Positions 28,698 to 37,845 are shown, numbered from the stretch's first letter. The stretch: DNA of 64,000 nucleotides from Marinobacter maritimus (GCF_007671675.1 NZ_VCGW01000002.1:496001-560000); one strand, 5' to 3'. Notes: a model not told the origin generated them from the letters alone. Program-made: numbers and translations.

Positions 28698-30140
28698 ATG
28701 GATAAGCGCAAAGTTGATGTAGCCATTATCGGTGCAGGGACGGCCGGAATGGTGGCCTACAGCAGTGTGCGAAAGGTTACGGACAAGGTTGTGCTGATTG
28801 AGGGTGACCATTACGGCACTACCTGTGCGAGAGTGGGTTGCATGCCGAGTAAGCTGCTGCTTGCTGCTGCAGACAGCGCTTGGCAGATGTCGCAGGCAGA
28901 CCTGTTCGGGGTGTCTGCGGGCAAGATCTCTGTGGATGGCAAGCGTGTGATGGCGCGGGTGCGCTCGGAGCGAGACCGGTTTGTCAGTTCGGTTATAGGC
29001 TCTGTCGAAAAGTTTCCCGAAGAGCACAAAATCCGGGGCCACGCCCGCTTCGCTGGCCCTAACCGCTTGATTGTCGACAACGAAATCGAAATTAACGCCC
29101 AGCGGATCATCATTGCAACTGGCTCACGCCCCAATATCCCCGGCTTTTTGAAAGAAGCAAAAGACCGCCTGGTGGTGAACGATGATATTTTCGAATGGCA
29201 GGATTTGCCGGAGTCTGTCGTGGTTTTCGGGCCAGGGGTGATCGGGTTGGAGCTGGGTCAGGCGCTCAGCCGCCTGGGTGTCCGAATAAGAATGTTCGGA
29301 GTGGGCGGAGCTGTTGGGCCGATCCAGGACGACAGTATTCGTGAATACGCACTCAAGCGCTTCAACGAAGAATTTCCGTTAGATCCGGAAGGCGAGGTGA
29401 AGCGGGTTGAGCGAATTGATGGTGGGGTGGCTGTCACATTCACCGACGGTAGCAGTGGTGAAAAAACCGAAACATTTGAGTATCTGCTCGCGGCCACGGG
29501 GCGCAGGCCTAACGTTGACGGTCTGGATATACAGAATGCGGATATCGAGCTGGATGAAAAAGGCATGCCGTTGTTCGACCCGTACACGCTGCGCTGCGGC
29601 CAGAGCCATATCTTTATTGCCGGTGATGCCAACAACAATCTGCCGCTGTTGCACGAAGCCGCCGACGAAGGACGCATTGCCGGAAATAATGCGGCGTCTT
29701 ACCCGGATGTTCGCGTGGGCCTGAGGAGCACGCCCCTTGCAGTGGTTTTTACTGACCCCCAGATAGCCAGTGTGGGTTTGACGATTGATGAGGTGGATAA
29801 GCGCTGTGGCGGTCGCTTCGCAGTGGGCGAGGTATCGTTTGAGAATCAGGGCCGTAGCCGGGTGATCGGCAAAAACAGCGGCTTGCTTCGGGTATACGGC
29901 GAGCATGGTAGCGGGTTGTTCATGGGTGCCGAGATGTTTGGCCCGGCAGCCGAGCACATAGCCCACCTGTTGGCCTGGTCCGCGCAACGTCGGTTGACGG
30001 TCAGTGAAATGCTGGAAATGCCGTTTTATCATCCGGTTATTGAAGAGGGCGTGAGAACGGCGCTGAGAGACCTGAACCGAAACCTCAACATAGGGCCAGT
30101 TCCCGAGGGTGACTGCACCGACTGTGGCCCTGGCGTATAG
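28698..30140 (+). CDS. Dihydrolipoyl dehydrogenase-like flavoprotein disulfide reductase
   Basis: A 480-residue pyridine nucleotide-disulfide oxidoreductase. FAD-binding GAGTAGMVAYSS is at the N-terminus, the redox-active disulfide is TTCARVGCMPSK (CX4C), the NAD(P)-binding region is VVFGPGVIGLELGQAL, and the C-terminal active-site pair is in FYHPVIEEG (His-Glu). The genome context lacks E1/E2 2-oxoacid dehydrogenase genes, so this is a stand-alone Lpd-like enzyme. Possible roles are a second Lpd or a mycothione- or soluble-transhydrogenase-type enzyme. A short Cys-containing C-terminus (GDCTDCGPGV) is unusual. Confidence 0.9.
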   Translation: MDKRKVDVAIIGAGTAGMVAYSSVRKVTDKVVLIEGDHYGTTCARVGCMPSKLLLAAADSAWQMSQADLFGVSAGKISVDGKRVMARVRSERDRFVSSVIGSVEKFPEEHKIRGHARFAGPNRLIVDNEIEINAQRIIIATGSRPNIPGFLKEAKDRLVVNDDIFEWQDLPESVVVFGPGVIGLELGQALSRLGVRIRMFGVGGAVGPIQDDSIREYALKRFNEEFPLDPEGEVKRVERIDGGVAVTFTDGSSGEKTETFEYLLAATGRRPNVDGLDIQNADIELDEKGMPLFDPYTLRCGQSHIFIAGDANNNLPLLHEAADEGRIAGNNAASYPDVRVGLRSTPLAVVFTDPQIASVGLTIDEVDKRCGGRFAVGEVSFENQGRSRVIGKNSGLLRVYGEHGSGLFMGAEMFGPAAEHIAHLLAWSAQRRLTVSEMLEMPFYHPVIEEGVRTALRDLNRNLNIGPVPEGDCTDCGPGV

Positions 30141-30261
30141 GCTTTTCACCGAAGATTGATCTGCGCTATGGCAGCCATGGGAAAACCCAACTTCCCGGAT
30201 ACCCGGGGCCTTCGCTATATTGGCCCCAGATTGAAATTTACAGCCACGAAGGAGGCATACA

Positions 30262-30735
30262 ATGAGTAAGAATTTTATTGGTCTGGATAAGGAAAAAACC
30301 GTAGAACTGGCCGATTCTCTTAACGATTTGCTGTCTAACTATCAAATTTTTTACATGAATGTGCGCGGTTATCACTGGAACATCAAGGGCGATAATTTCT
30401 TTGAGCTTCACGTGAAATTTGAGGAGTTGTACGACGACTTGCTGCTCAAGATTGATGAAATCGCAGAGCGCGTTCTGACGCTGGGACATCGCCCTTCCCA
30501 TGCTTACAGTACTTACATTGAGCGCTCGGAAATCCCTGAGCAGAAAGACGTTGCTGATGGCAAAGCAGCCATGAACAACATAGTCGACAGTTTTGCCAAG
30601 TTGATTGGCAAACAGCGGGACTTGCTGCGCCTTGCCGGCGATGCGAGTGATGAGGGTACGGTTGCGCTGATGAGCGATTACATATCCCAGCAGGAAAAAA
30701 CGGTCTGGATGTATCGCAGTTACCTGGGCCACTAA
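30262..30735 (+). CDS. Dps-family ferritin-like DNA-protection protein
   Basis: A 157-residue miniferritin. YHWNIKGDNFFELHVKFEELYDDL and DEIAERVLTLG carry the ferroxidase histidine, aspartate and glutamate pattern of Dps (His, His, Asp, Glu across the dimer interface). These proteins oxidise iron with peroxide and store it, protecting DNA in starvation. An AAGGAGG-like site precedes the start and an intrinsic terminator follows. DNA binding is not certain, since the N-terminus is short and has few lysines. Confidence 0.92.
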   Translation: MSKNFIGLDKEKTVELADSLNDLLSNYQIFYMNVRGYHWNIKGDNFFELHVKFEELYDDLLLKIDEIAERVLTLGHRPSHAYSTYIERSEIPEQKDVADGKAAMNNIVDSFAKLIGKQRDLLRLAGDASDEGTVALMSDYISQQEKTVWMYRSYLGH

Positions 30736-30753
30736 GCCCTGAAATGTTTATCG

Positions 30754-30778
30754 GGCGGCCAATTGGCCGCCTTTTTTT
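30754..30778 (+). terminator. Intrinsic terminator after dps
   Basis: GGCGGCC pairs with GGCCGCC around an AATT loop, followed by seven T. It lies 18 bases after the dps-like stop. Confidence 0.9.
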
Positions 30779-30799
30779 ATCTGGTCAAAATGCTGTTTA

Positions 30800-31939
30800 C
30801 TAGGTACCTGCTGCCAGGGCCGGTACCTCTTGGTGCAGAAACCATTTTTCAGTCACCACTTTGCGCGTGAACCAGTGGGACCGCATCAAGGTGCTCGCCA
30901 GCGGCATTCTGATCCAGTCCGGTATCTGAAAGTTTTCCTCTGCTACGAATCCACGATGGCCAAAACGCTCCGCTATGGCATCACCGTATGCTTGCAGATA
31001 GGTGGCAGAAAAATCCGGTGCCTGCCGGATCGCATCAGCTGCCAGTAGAGCCGATTCAATAGCCGGGCGAATACCTTCTCCGCTTTGGGTATAGGCAAGC
31101 CCAGCAGCATCACCAATCAACAACAGGCCATCGTCTACCAGCGGTCGCCCTGCGTGATGGTAAAGCAAATAGGCATGACCTTTAAAGCGATCGGGCAGAT
31201 CCTCAGGAAGTCGACCGGCGGATTTCATAGTTGCCACAAAGTCCTGTAAATGCGTGCTCAACTTGTGGTTGTCTTCCCGCCCAAGGCCAACGTTCAGGTA
31301 GTTGCCCTTGCGAAAGACCCAGGCATAGCCTTTGAGATCCCGACAAAACCAAAGCTCCGGCGTGTCTCCGCGGGCTTTGCAGGCCCTTGCCTGCTCGTGA
31401 GTCATTTCGAACTCTATCTCTTTGGCCGCCACAATGGTTTCATGGCTTCCAGGGCCATCGCCAGTCAGTCTCGCAACCGGGCAAAAGTGCCCTCCGGCGC
31501 CGACCAGCAGTGGCGCTGACCAGGTATCGTCAATCAGCCAGTTACCGTCTCTTCGTGTGATGTTTTTGACCGGAGTGCCAAGTTGTTTTGGAGTGTTTGT
31601 ACGGCCAAGCAAGTAATCGTCAAATTCACAGCGCCGAATACCATAGCTGACTACGCGGCCATGATTATTTTCAATCGCGGCTTGCCCCATCATTCCAATA
31701 CGGAAACGTCGTATGGGTTGCAGCGTTCGACCGTTGCTGTAGTCGGTGAGATTAATCTTCAGGGTTTCCATGACCGTGGGCGTTACCCAGCCGGCACAGG
31801 TTTTATCCCGGGGGAACGTCTGTTTATCGATCAGCAGAGCCCGCTTTCCGCTGCTCTCCAGGGCCTTTGCCAAGGTGGATCCCGCCGGGCCTGCCCCCAC
31901 GATAATCACATCATAAGCTTCCATGTGCGGTAACCTCAT
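30800..31939 (-). CDS. FAD-dependent oxidoreductase, geranylgeranyl-reductase-like
   Basis: A 379-residue flavoprotein. The N-terminus VIIVGAGPAGSTLAKALESSGKRA, then DKTCAGWVTP, and the FAD-contact motif LLIGDAAGLAYTQSGEGIRPAIESA, match the geranylgeranyl-reductase/dehydrogenase group, which reduce isoprenoid or oxidise lipid-like substrates. The start at 31939 overlaps the cfa stop (ATGA), so it is translated after cfa; ATG 31924 is an alternative. Pairing with a cyclopropane synthase suggests a lipid-modifying role, but the substrate is not known. Confidence 0.82.
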   Translation of the reverse strand: MRLPHMEAYDVIIVGAGPAGSTLAKALESSGKRALLIDKQTFPRDKTCAGWVTPTVMETLKINLTDYSNGRTLQPIRRFRIGMMGQAAIENNHGRVVSYGIRRCEFDDYLLGRTNTPKQLGTPVKNITRRDGNWLIDDTWSAPLLVGAGGHFCPVARLTGDGPGSHETIVAAKEIEFEMTHEQARACKARGDTPELWFCRDLKGYAWVFRKGNYLNVGLGREDNHKLSTHLQDFVATMKSAGRLPEDLPDRFKGHAYLLYHHAGRPLVDDGLLLIGDAAGLAYTQSGEGIRPAIESALLAADAIRQAPDFSATYLQAYGDAIAERFGHRGFVAEENFQIPDWIRMPLASTLMRSHWFTRKVVTEKWFLHQEVPALAAGT

Positions 31940-33261
31940 GTGTCTTGGGGCGCGGCGGGAAGGTTGTAGAGATCCTGCCGGGTCGCAGGCAACCGGTTGT
32001 TATCGCCGTGGGTGAACACAACCTGAAAAAGCTGCAGTGATCCCGCCCGGAAGGCGGCAATAGAGCCGGCCAGGTACATGCGCCAGGCCCGAGTAAAGTG
32101 CTCGTCGTACATGTCAGAGATTACGTTTTCCGCGGCATTAAAGCGCTCCATCCAGGCGCTGAGGGTGCGGGCGTAATGCAGTCGCAGATTTTCCACGTCG
32201 ATGACGGAAAAATCACCGTGCTCACACAGCGTCATGATTTCTCCAATGCTGGGTGGATAAGCCCCGGGGAAGATGCGCTTTTCAATCCAGGCATTCATCA
32301 GCATGGGTCGGTTACGGCCAATACTGTGAATGAGCGCCAAGCCATCCGGCTTCAGTGAGCGCTTGATCAGTTCTGATAACTCAAGGTAATTCTCCTTGCC
32401 CACATGCTCCAGCATGCCAACCGAGACGAACGCATCGTATTGACCCTGAATGTTGCGGTAATCGTCCTCAATATAGTCAATCAGATTATCCAGGCCCTGG
32501 TCGCGGGCTTGTTCGCGGGCGTATGCGACCTGTTCCCGGGAAATATTGTAGGCGTGGACGCTTACTCTGTAATTTCGGGCCATGTAACGCGCCAATCCGC
32601 CCCAGCCACACCCGGCCTCAACCACCGTCATGCCGGGCTTGAGTCTGAGCTTTCTGCATACGTGTTCCAGCTTTGCCTGTTGTGCCTGCTCAAGGGTCAA
32701 TTCCGGCCGCTCATAGTAGGCGCAGGTGTATTGCATTTCGGCCTGGTCGAGCCAGAGCCGATAGAAATCATTGCCGAGGTCATAATGGTGGTGAATGTTT
32801 TCCTGTGCTTCCGACAGGCCTGTTGATCTCGGAGCGTGGTTTCGCCAAAGGGCTTCAAGCCATCGTGGCCATTTCTGGCGGGCCTGATGAATGGCCCGGT
32901 AAAGTGCTTCCATCAGGTCGGGCAGGTCGCCCTCGATACCCAGGCGACCGGCGCTGTATAGGTCGCCAAAGGCCAGGTTGGGGTTAGTAACCAGGGTGTA
33001 CAGTGCTTTTGGATCAGTGAGATGCAGGGTAAAACGGGCCGGCTTGCCGTGGGGCTCAATCACGTCGCCGTTCCATAGCCGGAAACGAATCGGTGGAGAT
33101 CCCGCCATGCGCACCAGCTTGGCTACCAGCCAGCGCTCATAGGTATGGGGTTCACGGTCAACGTGAGTGTCCTGCAGGGGCAGGTTGAGGATGTGTGATT
33201 TATCAGATTGTTCAGTAAGCCCGGATTGCTTGGTATTTTTCCGGGCGATTTTCTGGTTCAC
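31936..33261 (-). CDS. Cyclopropane-fatty-acyl-phospholipid synthase
   Basis: A SAM-dependent enzyme that adds a methylene group to phospholipid acyl chains. Key motifs are MQYTCAYYERPELTLEQAQ (Cys near residue 180), the SAM-binding TVVEAGCGWGGLARYMA, and VGMLEHVGKENYLELSELIK. The length of 441 residues is longer than E. coli Cfa because of an N-terminal domain of about 100 residues with NGDVIEPHGKPARFTLHL, as in other long Cfa proteins. The next gene is a flavoprotein translated from an overlapping start, an unusual partner. I have not assigned a symbol because paralogues with other methyl or furan products exist. Confidence 0.87.
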   Translation of the reverse strand: MNQKIARKNTKQSGLTEQSDKSHILNLPLQDTHVDREPHTYERWLVAKLVRMAGSPPIRFRLWNGDVIEPHGKPARFTLHLTDPKALYTLVTNPNLAFGDLYSAGRLGIEGDLPDLMEALYRAIHQARQKWPRWLEALWRNHAPRSTGLSEAQENIHHHYDLGNDFYRLWLDQAEMQYTCAYYERPELTLEQAQQAKLEHVCRKLRLKPGMTVVEAGCGWGGLARYMARNYRVSVHAYNISREQVAYAREQARDQGLDNLIDYIEDDYRNIQGQYDAFVSVGMLEHVGKENYLELSELIKRSLKPDGLALIHSIGRNRPMLMNAWIEKRIFPGAYPPSIGEIMTLCEHGDFSVIDVENLRLHYARTLSAWMERFNAAENVISDMYDEHFTRAWRMYLAGSIAAFRAGSLQLFQVVFTHGDNNRLPATRQDLYNLPAAPQDT

Positions 33262-33464
33262 GGATTTTGCTCCCTTGTTTTACCCTGACATTGCTGTCCA
33301 GGCTGGCGTCTGCACGCGAGGGCTTGTCCCGAATACCCGTCTGAGAATTGCCGGTTGTCCGTTTAGTATAGAAAACGTTCTGATTTTGTCAGGTATGTCG
33401 CACATCGGCGTGAATCAGGTGTCGAAAAAGTGCAAGGAAGAGGCAGTCAGGGGGAGATAGGCTG

Positions 33465-33492
33465 TGCAGCCGGGTCATATGACCCGGCTGCA
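33465..33492. repeat. Perfect 28-base palindrome downstream of dctM
   Basis: A perfect palindrome: TGCAGCCGGGTCAT at 33465-33478 with its reverse complement at 33479-33492. It begins 8 bases beyond the dctM stop on the minus strand. It has no T run, so it is a weak intrinsic terminator at best, or a mRNA-end stabiliser. A further 203 bases lie before the cfa start codon with no gene. Confidence 0.75.
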
Positions 33493-33499
33493 GCGGAGG

Positions 33500-34795
33500 T
33501 CAGTAAGAGGAGCTCATGCCAAACCATTCAGGAAATATCACGATCAGTGCCAGTACGAGCACCTGCAGGAGGATGAATGGCAACACCCCCTTGTAGATGT
33601 CCACCGTTCGCACTTCCGGTGGCGCGACCCCTTTGAGGTAGAACAAAGAGAACCCGAAAGGCGGCGTGAGGAAGCTGGTTTGCAGGTTCATGGCGATAAG
33701 AATGGCAAACCAGAGCATGTTGATGCCCAGCGCCTCAGCAACTGGCGCCAGAATTGGCACGATGATGAAAGAGATTTCAACAAAATCAATGAAGAAGCCC
33801 AGTATCATAATCACCAGCATGGCGAGGATGATAAAGCCCCATTTTTCGCCAGGTAACGCCAGCATCCACTCTTCCAGCAGGTAATCGCCACCGGTGTAGC
33901 TGAAGACCATCGAAAAGGCGGTTGCACCGATCAGGATGGCGAACACCATGGCGGTTACCTTGACCGTATCTTTTGAAGCTTCCCAAACCATCTGGAATGA
34001 GAACTGACGATAGATGATGGCCAGAACAATGGCGCCGATGCCCCCCAGCGCGGAGGATTCTGTAGGTGTCGCAATGCCGGTAAAGATAGAACCAAGCACA
34101 ATGACGATCAACGCCAGCGGTGGAATGATCGCCAGCAGCGCATTCATGATTTCTTTTTTGCGGGAAATGCTGCTGTCTTCCGGCATGGCCGGAGCGGTCT
34201 CGGGCTTGAAGCGGGTCATGATCAGGATGTAGGCAACATATAACCCGATAAGAACCACGCCAGGTCCGACGGCTGCCTTGAACAGATCACCTACAGGGAG
34301 GCCCAGAACGTCGCCCAGAATAATCAGAATGATTGAAGGAGGGACGATCTGGCCCAGCGTGCCTGCGGCACAGATGGTGCCGGTTGCCAAGCGCTTGTCG
34401 TACTTGTGGGCAAGCATGACAGGCAGAGAGATCAGGCCCATGGCAACCACACTTGCGCCTACAACACCCGTGGAGGCGGCAAGCAGGGCGCCTACCAGAA
34501 TGGTAGAGATAGCCAGGCCGCCCGGGAGACCACCAAAAAGGCGGCCCATGGAGGTCAGAAGCTGCTCGGCGAGACGAGTACGCTGCAGGATGACGCCCAT
34601 GAAGATAAAAAGAGGCACTGCCATCAGAACGGTATTCTGCATAACGCTCATGATGCGATACGGCATGAAGGCAAACAGGTCCATACCTTCTGCAAATACG
34701 CCGAAGAACAATGCAACGCCGCCAAAAGTAAAGGCGACAGGGAAGCCCAGCATCAACATGAAAAGGGCGACGAGGAACATAATCATACCGATCAT
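33500..34795 (-). CDS. TRAP transporter large permease (DctM)
   Basis: A 431-residue integral membrane protein of the DctM/ion-transporter superfamily, 12 or so hydrophobic segments, beginning MIGMIMFLVALFMLMLGFPVAFTFGG. LLAASTGVVGASVVAMGLISLP and GTLGQIVPPSIILIILG are typical. It moves substrate delivered by the binding protein using the sodium gradient. It overlaps the small-permease gene by ATGA (34792-34795). Confidence 0.93.
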   Translation of the reverse strand: MIGMIMFLVALFMLMLGFPVAFTFGGVALFFGVFAEGMDLFAFMPYRIMSVMQNTVLMAVPLFIFMGVILQRTRLAEQLLTSMGRLFGGLPGGLAISTILVGALLAASTGVVGASVVAMGLISLPVMLAHKYDKRLATGTICAAGTLGQIVPPSIILIILGDVLGLPVGDLFKAAVGPGVVLIGLYVAYILIMTRFKPETAPAMPEDSSISRKKEIMNALLAIIPPLALIVIVLGSIFTGIATPTESSALGGIGAIVLAIIYRQFSFQMVWEASKDTVKVTAMVFAILIGATAFSMVFSYTGGDYLLEEWMLALPGEKWGFIILAMLVIMILGFFIDFVEISFIIVPILAPVAEALGINMLWFAILIAMNLQTSFLTPPFGFSLFYLKGVAPPEVRTVDIYKGVLPFILLQVLVLALIVIFPEWFGMSSSY

Positions 34796-35343
34796 GCGAG
34801 GCCCCCTCCGCTGTTCTCACCTTCGTACTGTTTTTCACCCGACATGACGCGCAGGGCGAATGTCGCCATATTGAGGCCCGCGATGGCGATAAAAAACGCA
34901 GTGACAGGAATGACGGATTTAATCAGCCAGCGATGGGGCAAACCGCCCGGGTCACCACTGCCTTCACCCATGCTGTAGGAGTCGAGCGCGAAATCGTAAC
35001 CGTAAATGCCAATCAGATAGGCAAACGGCACCACGAAAAGCAGGGCGCCTGTCAGGTTGATCCACGCTTTGGCTTTGTTGCTCCAGCGGGTGTAAAACAC
35101 GTCGACCCGCACATGGCCATCGGTACGCAGGGCGTAGGGGATGCCAAGCAGAAAGACTATCGAGTATAGGTGCCACTCCATCTCCTGCATACCAATGGAG
35201 ACTTCGTTGAACGCGTAACGGGCAACAACGTCGTAAAAAACGTTACCGGCCATCAGCAGCATTGCGACACAGGCTACCCAGCCACAAAGATAGGACAAAC
35301 GGGCTAGGCCATCATCCAGCTTAATAATCCACTGCATTCCCAT
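34792..35343 (-). CDS. TRAP transporter small permease (DctQ)
   Basis: A 183-residue membrane protein with four hydrophobic segments and the DctQ signature GMQEMEWHLYSIVFLLGIPYALR, which includes the conserved Glu-Trp. The N-terminus has LSYLCGWVACVAMLLMAGNVFYDVVARY. It forms the transmembrane complex with DctM. The gap to dctP is 95 bases and holds a hairpin. Confidence 0.9.
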   Translation of the reverse strand: MGMQWIIKLDDGLARLSYLCGWVACVAMLLMAGNVFYDVVARYAFNEVSIGMQEMEWHLYSIVFLLGIPYALRTDGHVRVDVFYTRWSNKAKAWINLTGALLFVVPFAYLIGIYGYDFALDSYSMGEGSGDPGGLPHRWLIKSVIPVTAFFIAIAGLNMATFALRVMSGEKQYEGENSGGGLA

Positions 35344-35392
35344 TCCTCCGCCAGATGGCCTGGCGATTCTGCTATTGCTATAAACAACAAAA

Positions 35393-35419
35393 CCGGGATC
35401 ACCTTCAGAGCGATCCCGG
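35393..35419 (-). terminator. Hairpin between dctP and dctQ (read-through terminator)
   Basis: CCGGGATC pairs with GATCCCGG over an 11-base loop; read on the minus strand it is followed by GTTTTG. A partial terminator here would let the binding protein be made in excess of the permeases, as is common for such operons. Confidence 0.65.
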
Positions 35420-35438
35420 CTCCATTCAAGTCCCTATC

Positions 35439-36515
35439 TTACTCGATTGTACCCATGGTGTTCAGGTATGCACGCTCAGAAATATCTGTATAAGCGCGAC
35501 TTTGCTCCAGGTAATCCTCTTGGGATTTTACGATCCGGGCTGCTTGTTCGTTGTTCTCAGAGACTTCTTTCAGCAGCTTTTTGTTGGCATCGTACATGGC
35601 CTGGAAGATATCCTGCGGGAACTGCTTGATCTGCACGTTTGGATAATCTTTTTTGATGTTGGCCCAGGCTTCCGCATTGGCATGCTGTGACATTACCAGC
35701 ATGTCGTAGGACGCAGTACGCATGGCAACGCGCATGATTTCTTGCAGATCAGCCGGCAGCTTTTCCCAAACCTTCTTGTTCACGAGAAACTGAAGCTCTG
35801 TCGCAGGCTCGTGCCATCCGGTGTAGTAATAGTCTGCAATCTGCTGGAAGCCAAGACGAAGATCCAGAGCCGGGCCTACCCACTCAACTGCATCAATAGT
35901 GTTGCGCTCAAGAGCTGTGTAAAGCTCTCCCGGAGCAATGTTGGTAGGGTTTACGCCCACTTCAGCAAAAACTTCACCGGCGAAGCCCGGGATGCGCATT
36001 TTCAGGCCCTGGAGGTCTTCCAGCGATTTGATTTCCTCGCGGAACCAGCCGCCCATCTGAACGCCGGTGTTGCCGCCCGGGAACGACAGTATGTTGTGCG
36101 GTGCATACACTTCCTGCATCAGCTCCATGCCACCGCCATGGTAAAACCACGCGTACTGTTCAATGGCGTTCATACCAAACGGCATGCTAGTAAAGAATAG
36201 AGTCTCGGGAACCTTGCCTTTCCAGTAGTAGGACGCGGAGTGGCCCATGTCGTACTGGCCGGCCTTGACCATATCAAACACACCCAGGGGAGCCTTGTGC
36301 TTGTTGGCTGAATCGATACGGATTTTCAGACGCCCGTTGGACATGGCCTCGACGGATTTGGCGAAATTCTTGGTGGTGTCGCCGAAAATCGGAAAGTTCG
36401 GGCCCCAGGTTTCTGCCATTTTGAGAGTAAATGTATCCTGAGCCAGTGCCTGCGTGGAGGCAAAGGTTGCTGCCACAGCGAGTACCACCGCGGAGAAAAC
36501 GGAACGGATTTTCAT
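35439..36515 (-). CDS. TRAP transporter substrate-binding protein (DctP, TakP-like)
   Basis: A 358-residue periplasmic protein with signal peptide ending ASTQALA. FTLKMAETWGPNFPIFGD, VKAGQYDMGHSASYYWKGK, LQGLKMRIPGFAGEVFAEVG and EWVGPALDLRLGFQQIADYYY are typical of the DctP family. The tail of the last motif and the WHEPATELQFLVNKKVW segment resemble the TakP group, which bind 2-oxo acids. Lead gene of the dctPQM operon. The ligand is inferred from resemblance only. Confidence 0.9.
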   Translation of the reverse strand: MKIRSVFSAVVLAVAATFASTQALAQDTFTLKMAETWGPNFPIFGDTTKNFAKSVEAMSNGRLKIRIDSANKHKAPLGVFDMVKAGQYDMGHSASYYWKGKVPETLFFTSMPFGMNAIEQYAWFYHGGGMELMQEVYAPHNILSFPGGNTGVQMGGWFREEIKSLEDLQGLKMRIPGFAGEVFAEVGVNPTNIAPGELYTALERNTIDAVEWVGPALDLRLGFQQIADYYYTGWHEPATELQFLVNKKVWEKLPADLQEIMRVAMRTASYDMLVMSQHANAEAWANIKKDYPNVQIKQFPQDIFQAMYDANKKLLKEVSENNEQAARIVKSQEDYLEQSRAYTDISERAYLNTMGTIE

Positions 36516-36629
36516 TGCTCTTGTGTCCTTTTGTCATTGTTTTGGTCGAGCGAGTATTCCGTGGGGAATACCATGCAACTGGTTCACATTATCAATTATT
36601 CTTGACCAGTGAAATGAAAAAACGTGCGC

Positions 36630-36649
36630 CCTACGACATAGGTCGTAGG
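36630..36649. promoter_or_regulatory. Perfect inverted repeat upstream of dctP
   Basis: CCTACGAC (36630-36637) and GTCGTAGG (36642-36649) form a perfect 8-base inverted repeat with a 4-base ATAG spacer, about 115 bases before the dctP start. The size and symmetry suit a LuxR/NarL-type dimer site. No regulator gene is next to it. Confidence 0.5.
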
Positions 36650-36700
36650 TGCATTCAAAGATCATTCTTGCGGCTTATCTGGCGGACTAACCGCAGAACA

Positions 36701-37747
36701 TCATGTTGCTTCCAGCGTCCTGGCTGTTTCAGCTCGGCTACGCCAGCTCCGGAACCACCGCAACGCCGGTTGTTCAACGCCGTAGTGAATCGCAGAGGCG
36801 AGAAACAACGCCATACCAAGAGCAAGACAGATGCCTAGCCAGCCGGGCAGGCCTGCGTTGTAGCTCCAGCTAATCACGCCGTAGCCAATATTCTGATGCA
36901 CCAGATAAAGGCTATAGGAAAGACTGCCCAGCCAGAGCATGGGTGCATTGGCCAGCCAGTTCAGGCGACCTGCCACGGCCAGGGAAAATACCGTGAAACA
37001 GCCCAGAACGAAGAGGCTGTAAGGGAATTTGTAAGCAACGAGGCCGTGGCAAACAGCCAGTGTTAGCAACAGGGCATCGCCAGCTGCCGGTCGGCCATAT
37101 CGGTAAATGCGATAGATCAGCATGCCACCAATGAACAGCGGAGCGTATTTAACAAACATCAGGTCCTTGATCAGGAGCTCCAGGCTGACTGGTATCTGTT
37201 TCCACCAGATCACACCCGCATAGCTCACCAGCATCCAGACCCAGAAGGCAACACGAAGCCGAGACCAGCCGCGCAGGGTGTAGAACAGCAGCGCCATCCA
37301 GCTGTAAAAGGTCACTTCGACCACCAGGCTCCAGTAAGCGCCATCTACATGCTCTGCGCCAAGGTATTCATGCAACAATGTTGCGTTCAGAAAGGCGGTT
37401 TCAAGACTGACGGCACGGCTTTCGGGGCCGAGTAGGTGCACAGAAACAAAGGTAAGAATAATCCCGGTCCACAGTGCCGGGAGCAGCCGCACTCCACGTG
37501 CCAGCCCAAACCAGGCGGCATTGCGGGTGCGCTCAAGGGTCATGAAGATAACAAAACCACTGAGAATGAAAAACAGGTGCACCCCGTAACGGCCGAACAG
37601 CAGGGTGTCCGTCAGCAGCTGAGGTATTTCGAATGAGTGTCCAAAAAGCTTGTCGTAGTAGGGCAGGTAATGAAAAAGCACGACGCCAAGAGCCGCGAGA
37701 CCTCGCAATGCATCAAGACTGCCCAGTCGGGCCTGGGAAGGGTTCAT
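36701..37747 (-). CDS. Acyltransferase 3 (OafA-like) membrane protein
   Basis: From ATG 37747 the protein has 348 residues with about ten membrane helices. LDALRGLAALGVVLFHYLP is the N-terminal signature, with the conserved Arg and His used in acyl transfer. HLFFILSGFVIFMTLERT follows. These proteins O-acetylate polysaccharides, lipids or other sugars. It is divergent from the GH84 gene across a 128-base region with candidate operators. The long frame upstream of 37747 is not supported by a ribosome site. Confidence 0.9.
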   Translation of the reverse strand: MNPSQARLGSLDALRGLAALGVVLFHYLPYYDKLFGHSFEIPQLLTDTLLFGRYGVHLFFILSGFVIFMTLERTRNAAWFGLARGVRLLPALWTGIILTFVSVHLLGPESRAVSLETAFLNATLLHEYLGAEHVDGAYWSLVVEVTFYSWMALLFYTLRGWSRLRVAFWVWMLVSYAGVIWWKQIPVSLELLIKDLMFVKYAPLFIGGMLIYRIYRYGRPAAGDALLLTLAVCHGLVAYKFPYSLFVLGCFTVFSLAVAGRLNWLANAPMLWLGSLSYSLYLVHQNIGYGVISWSYNAGLPGWLGICLALGMALFLASAIHYGVEQPALRWFRSWRSRAETARTLEAT

Positions 37748-37808
37748 AACAGTTTCCGTTGGGGTTTCATCTATATTAGCCTGCTTCGAAGGCTGGCAAT
37801 ACAGATGT

Positions 37809-37845
37809 GATATACCATTCGCTTGCCGCAGATATACCATGTGGT
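37809..37845. promoter_or_regulatory. Phased repeats and palindrome between the acyltransferase and GH84 genes
   Basis: GATATACCAT occurs at 37809-37818 and 37831-37840, 22 bases apart. The second copy continues to form TACCATGTGGTA (37834-37845), five paired bases each side of a TG centre. This resembles sites for GntR-type regulators of amino-sugar genes, in keeping with the adjacent GH84 enzyme. Binding protein unknown. Confidence 0.5.
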
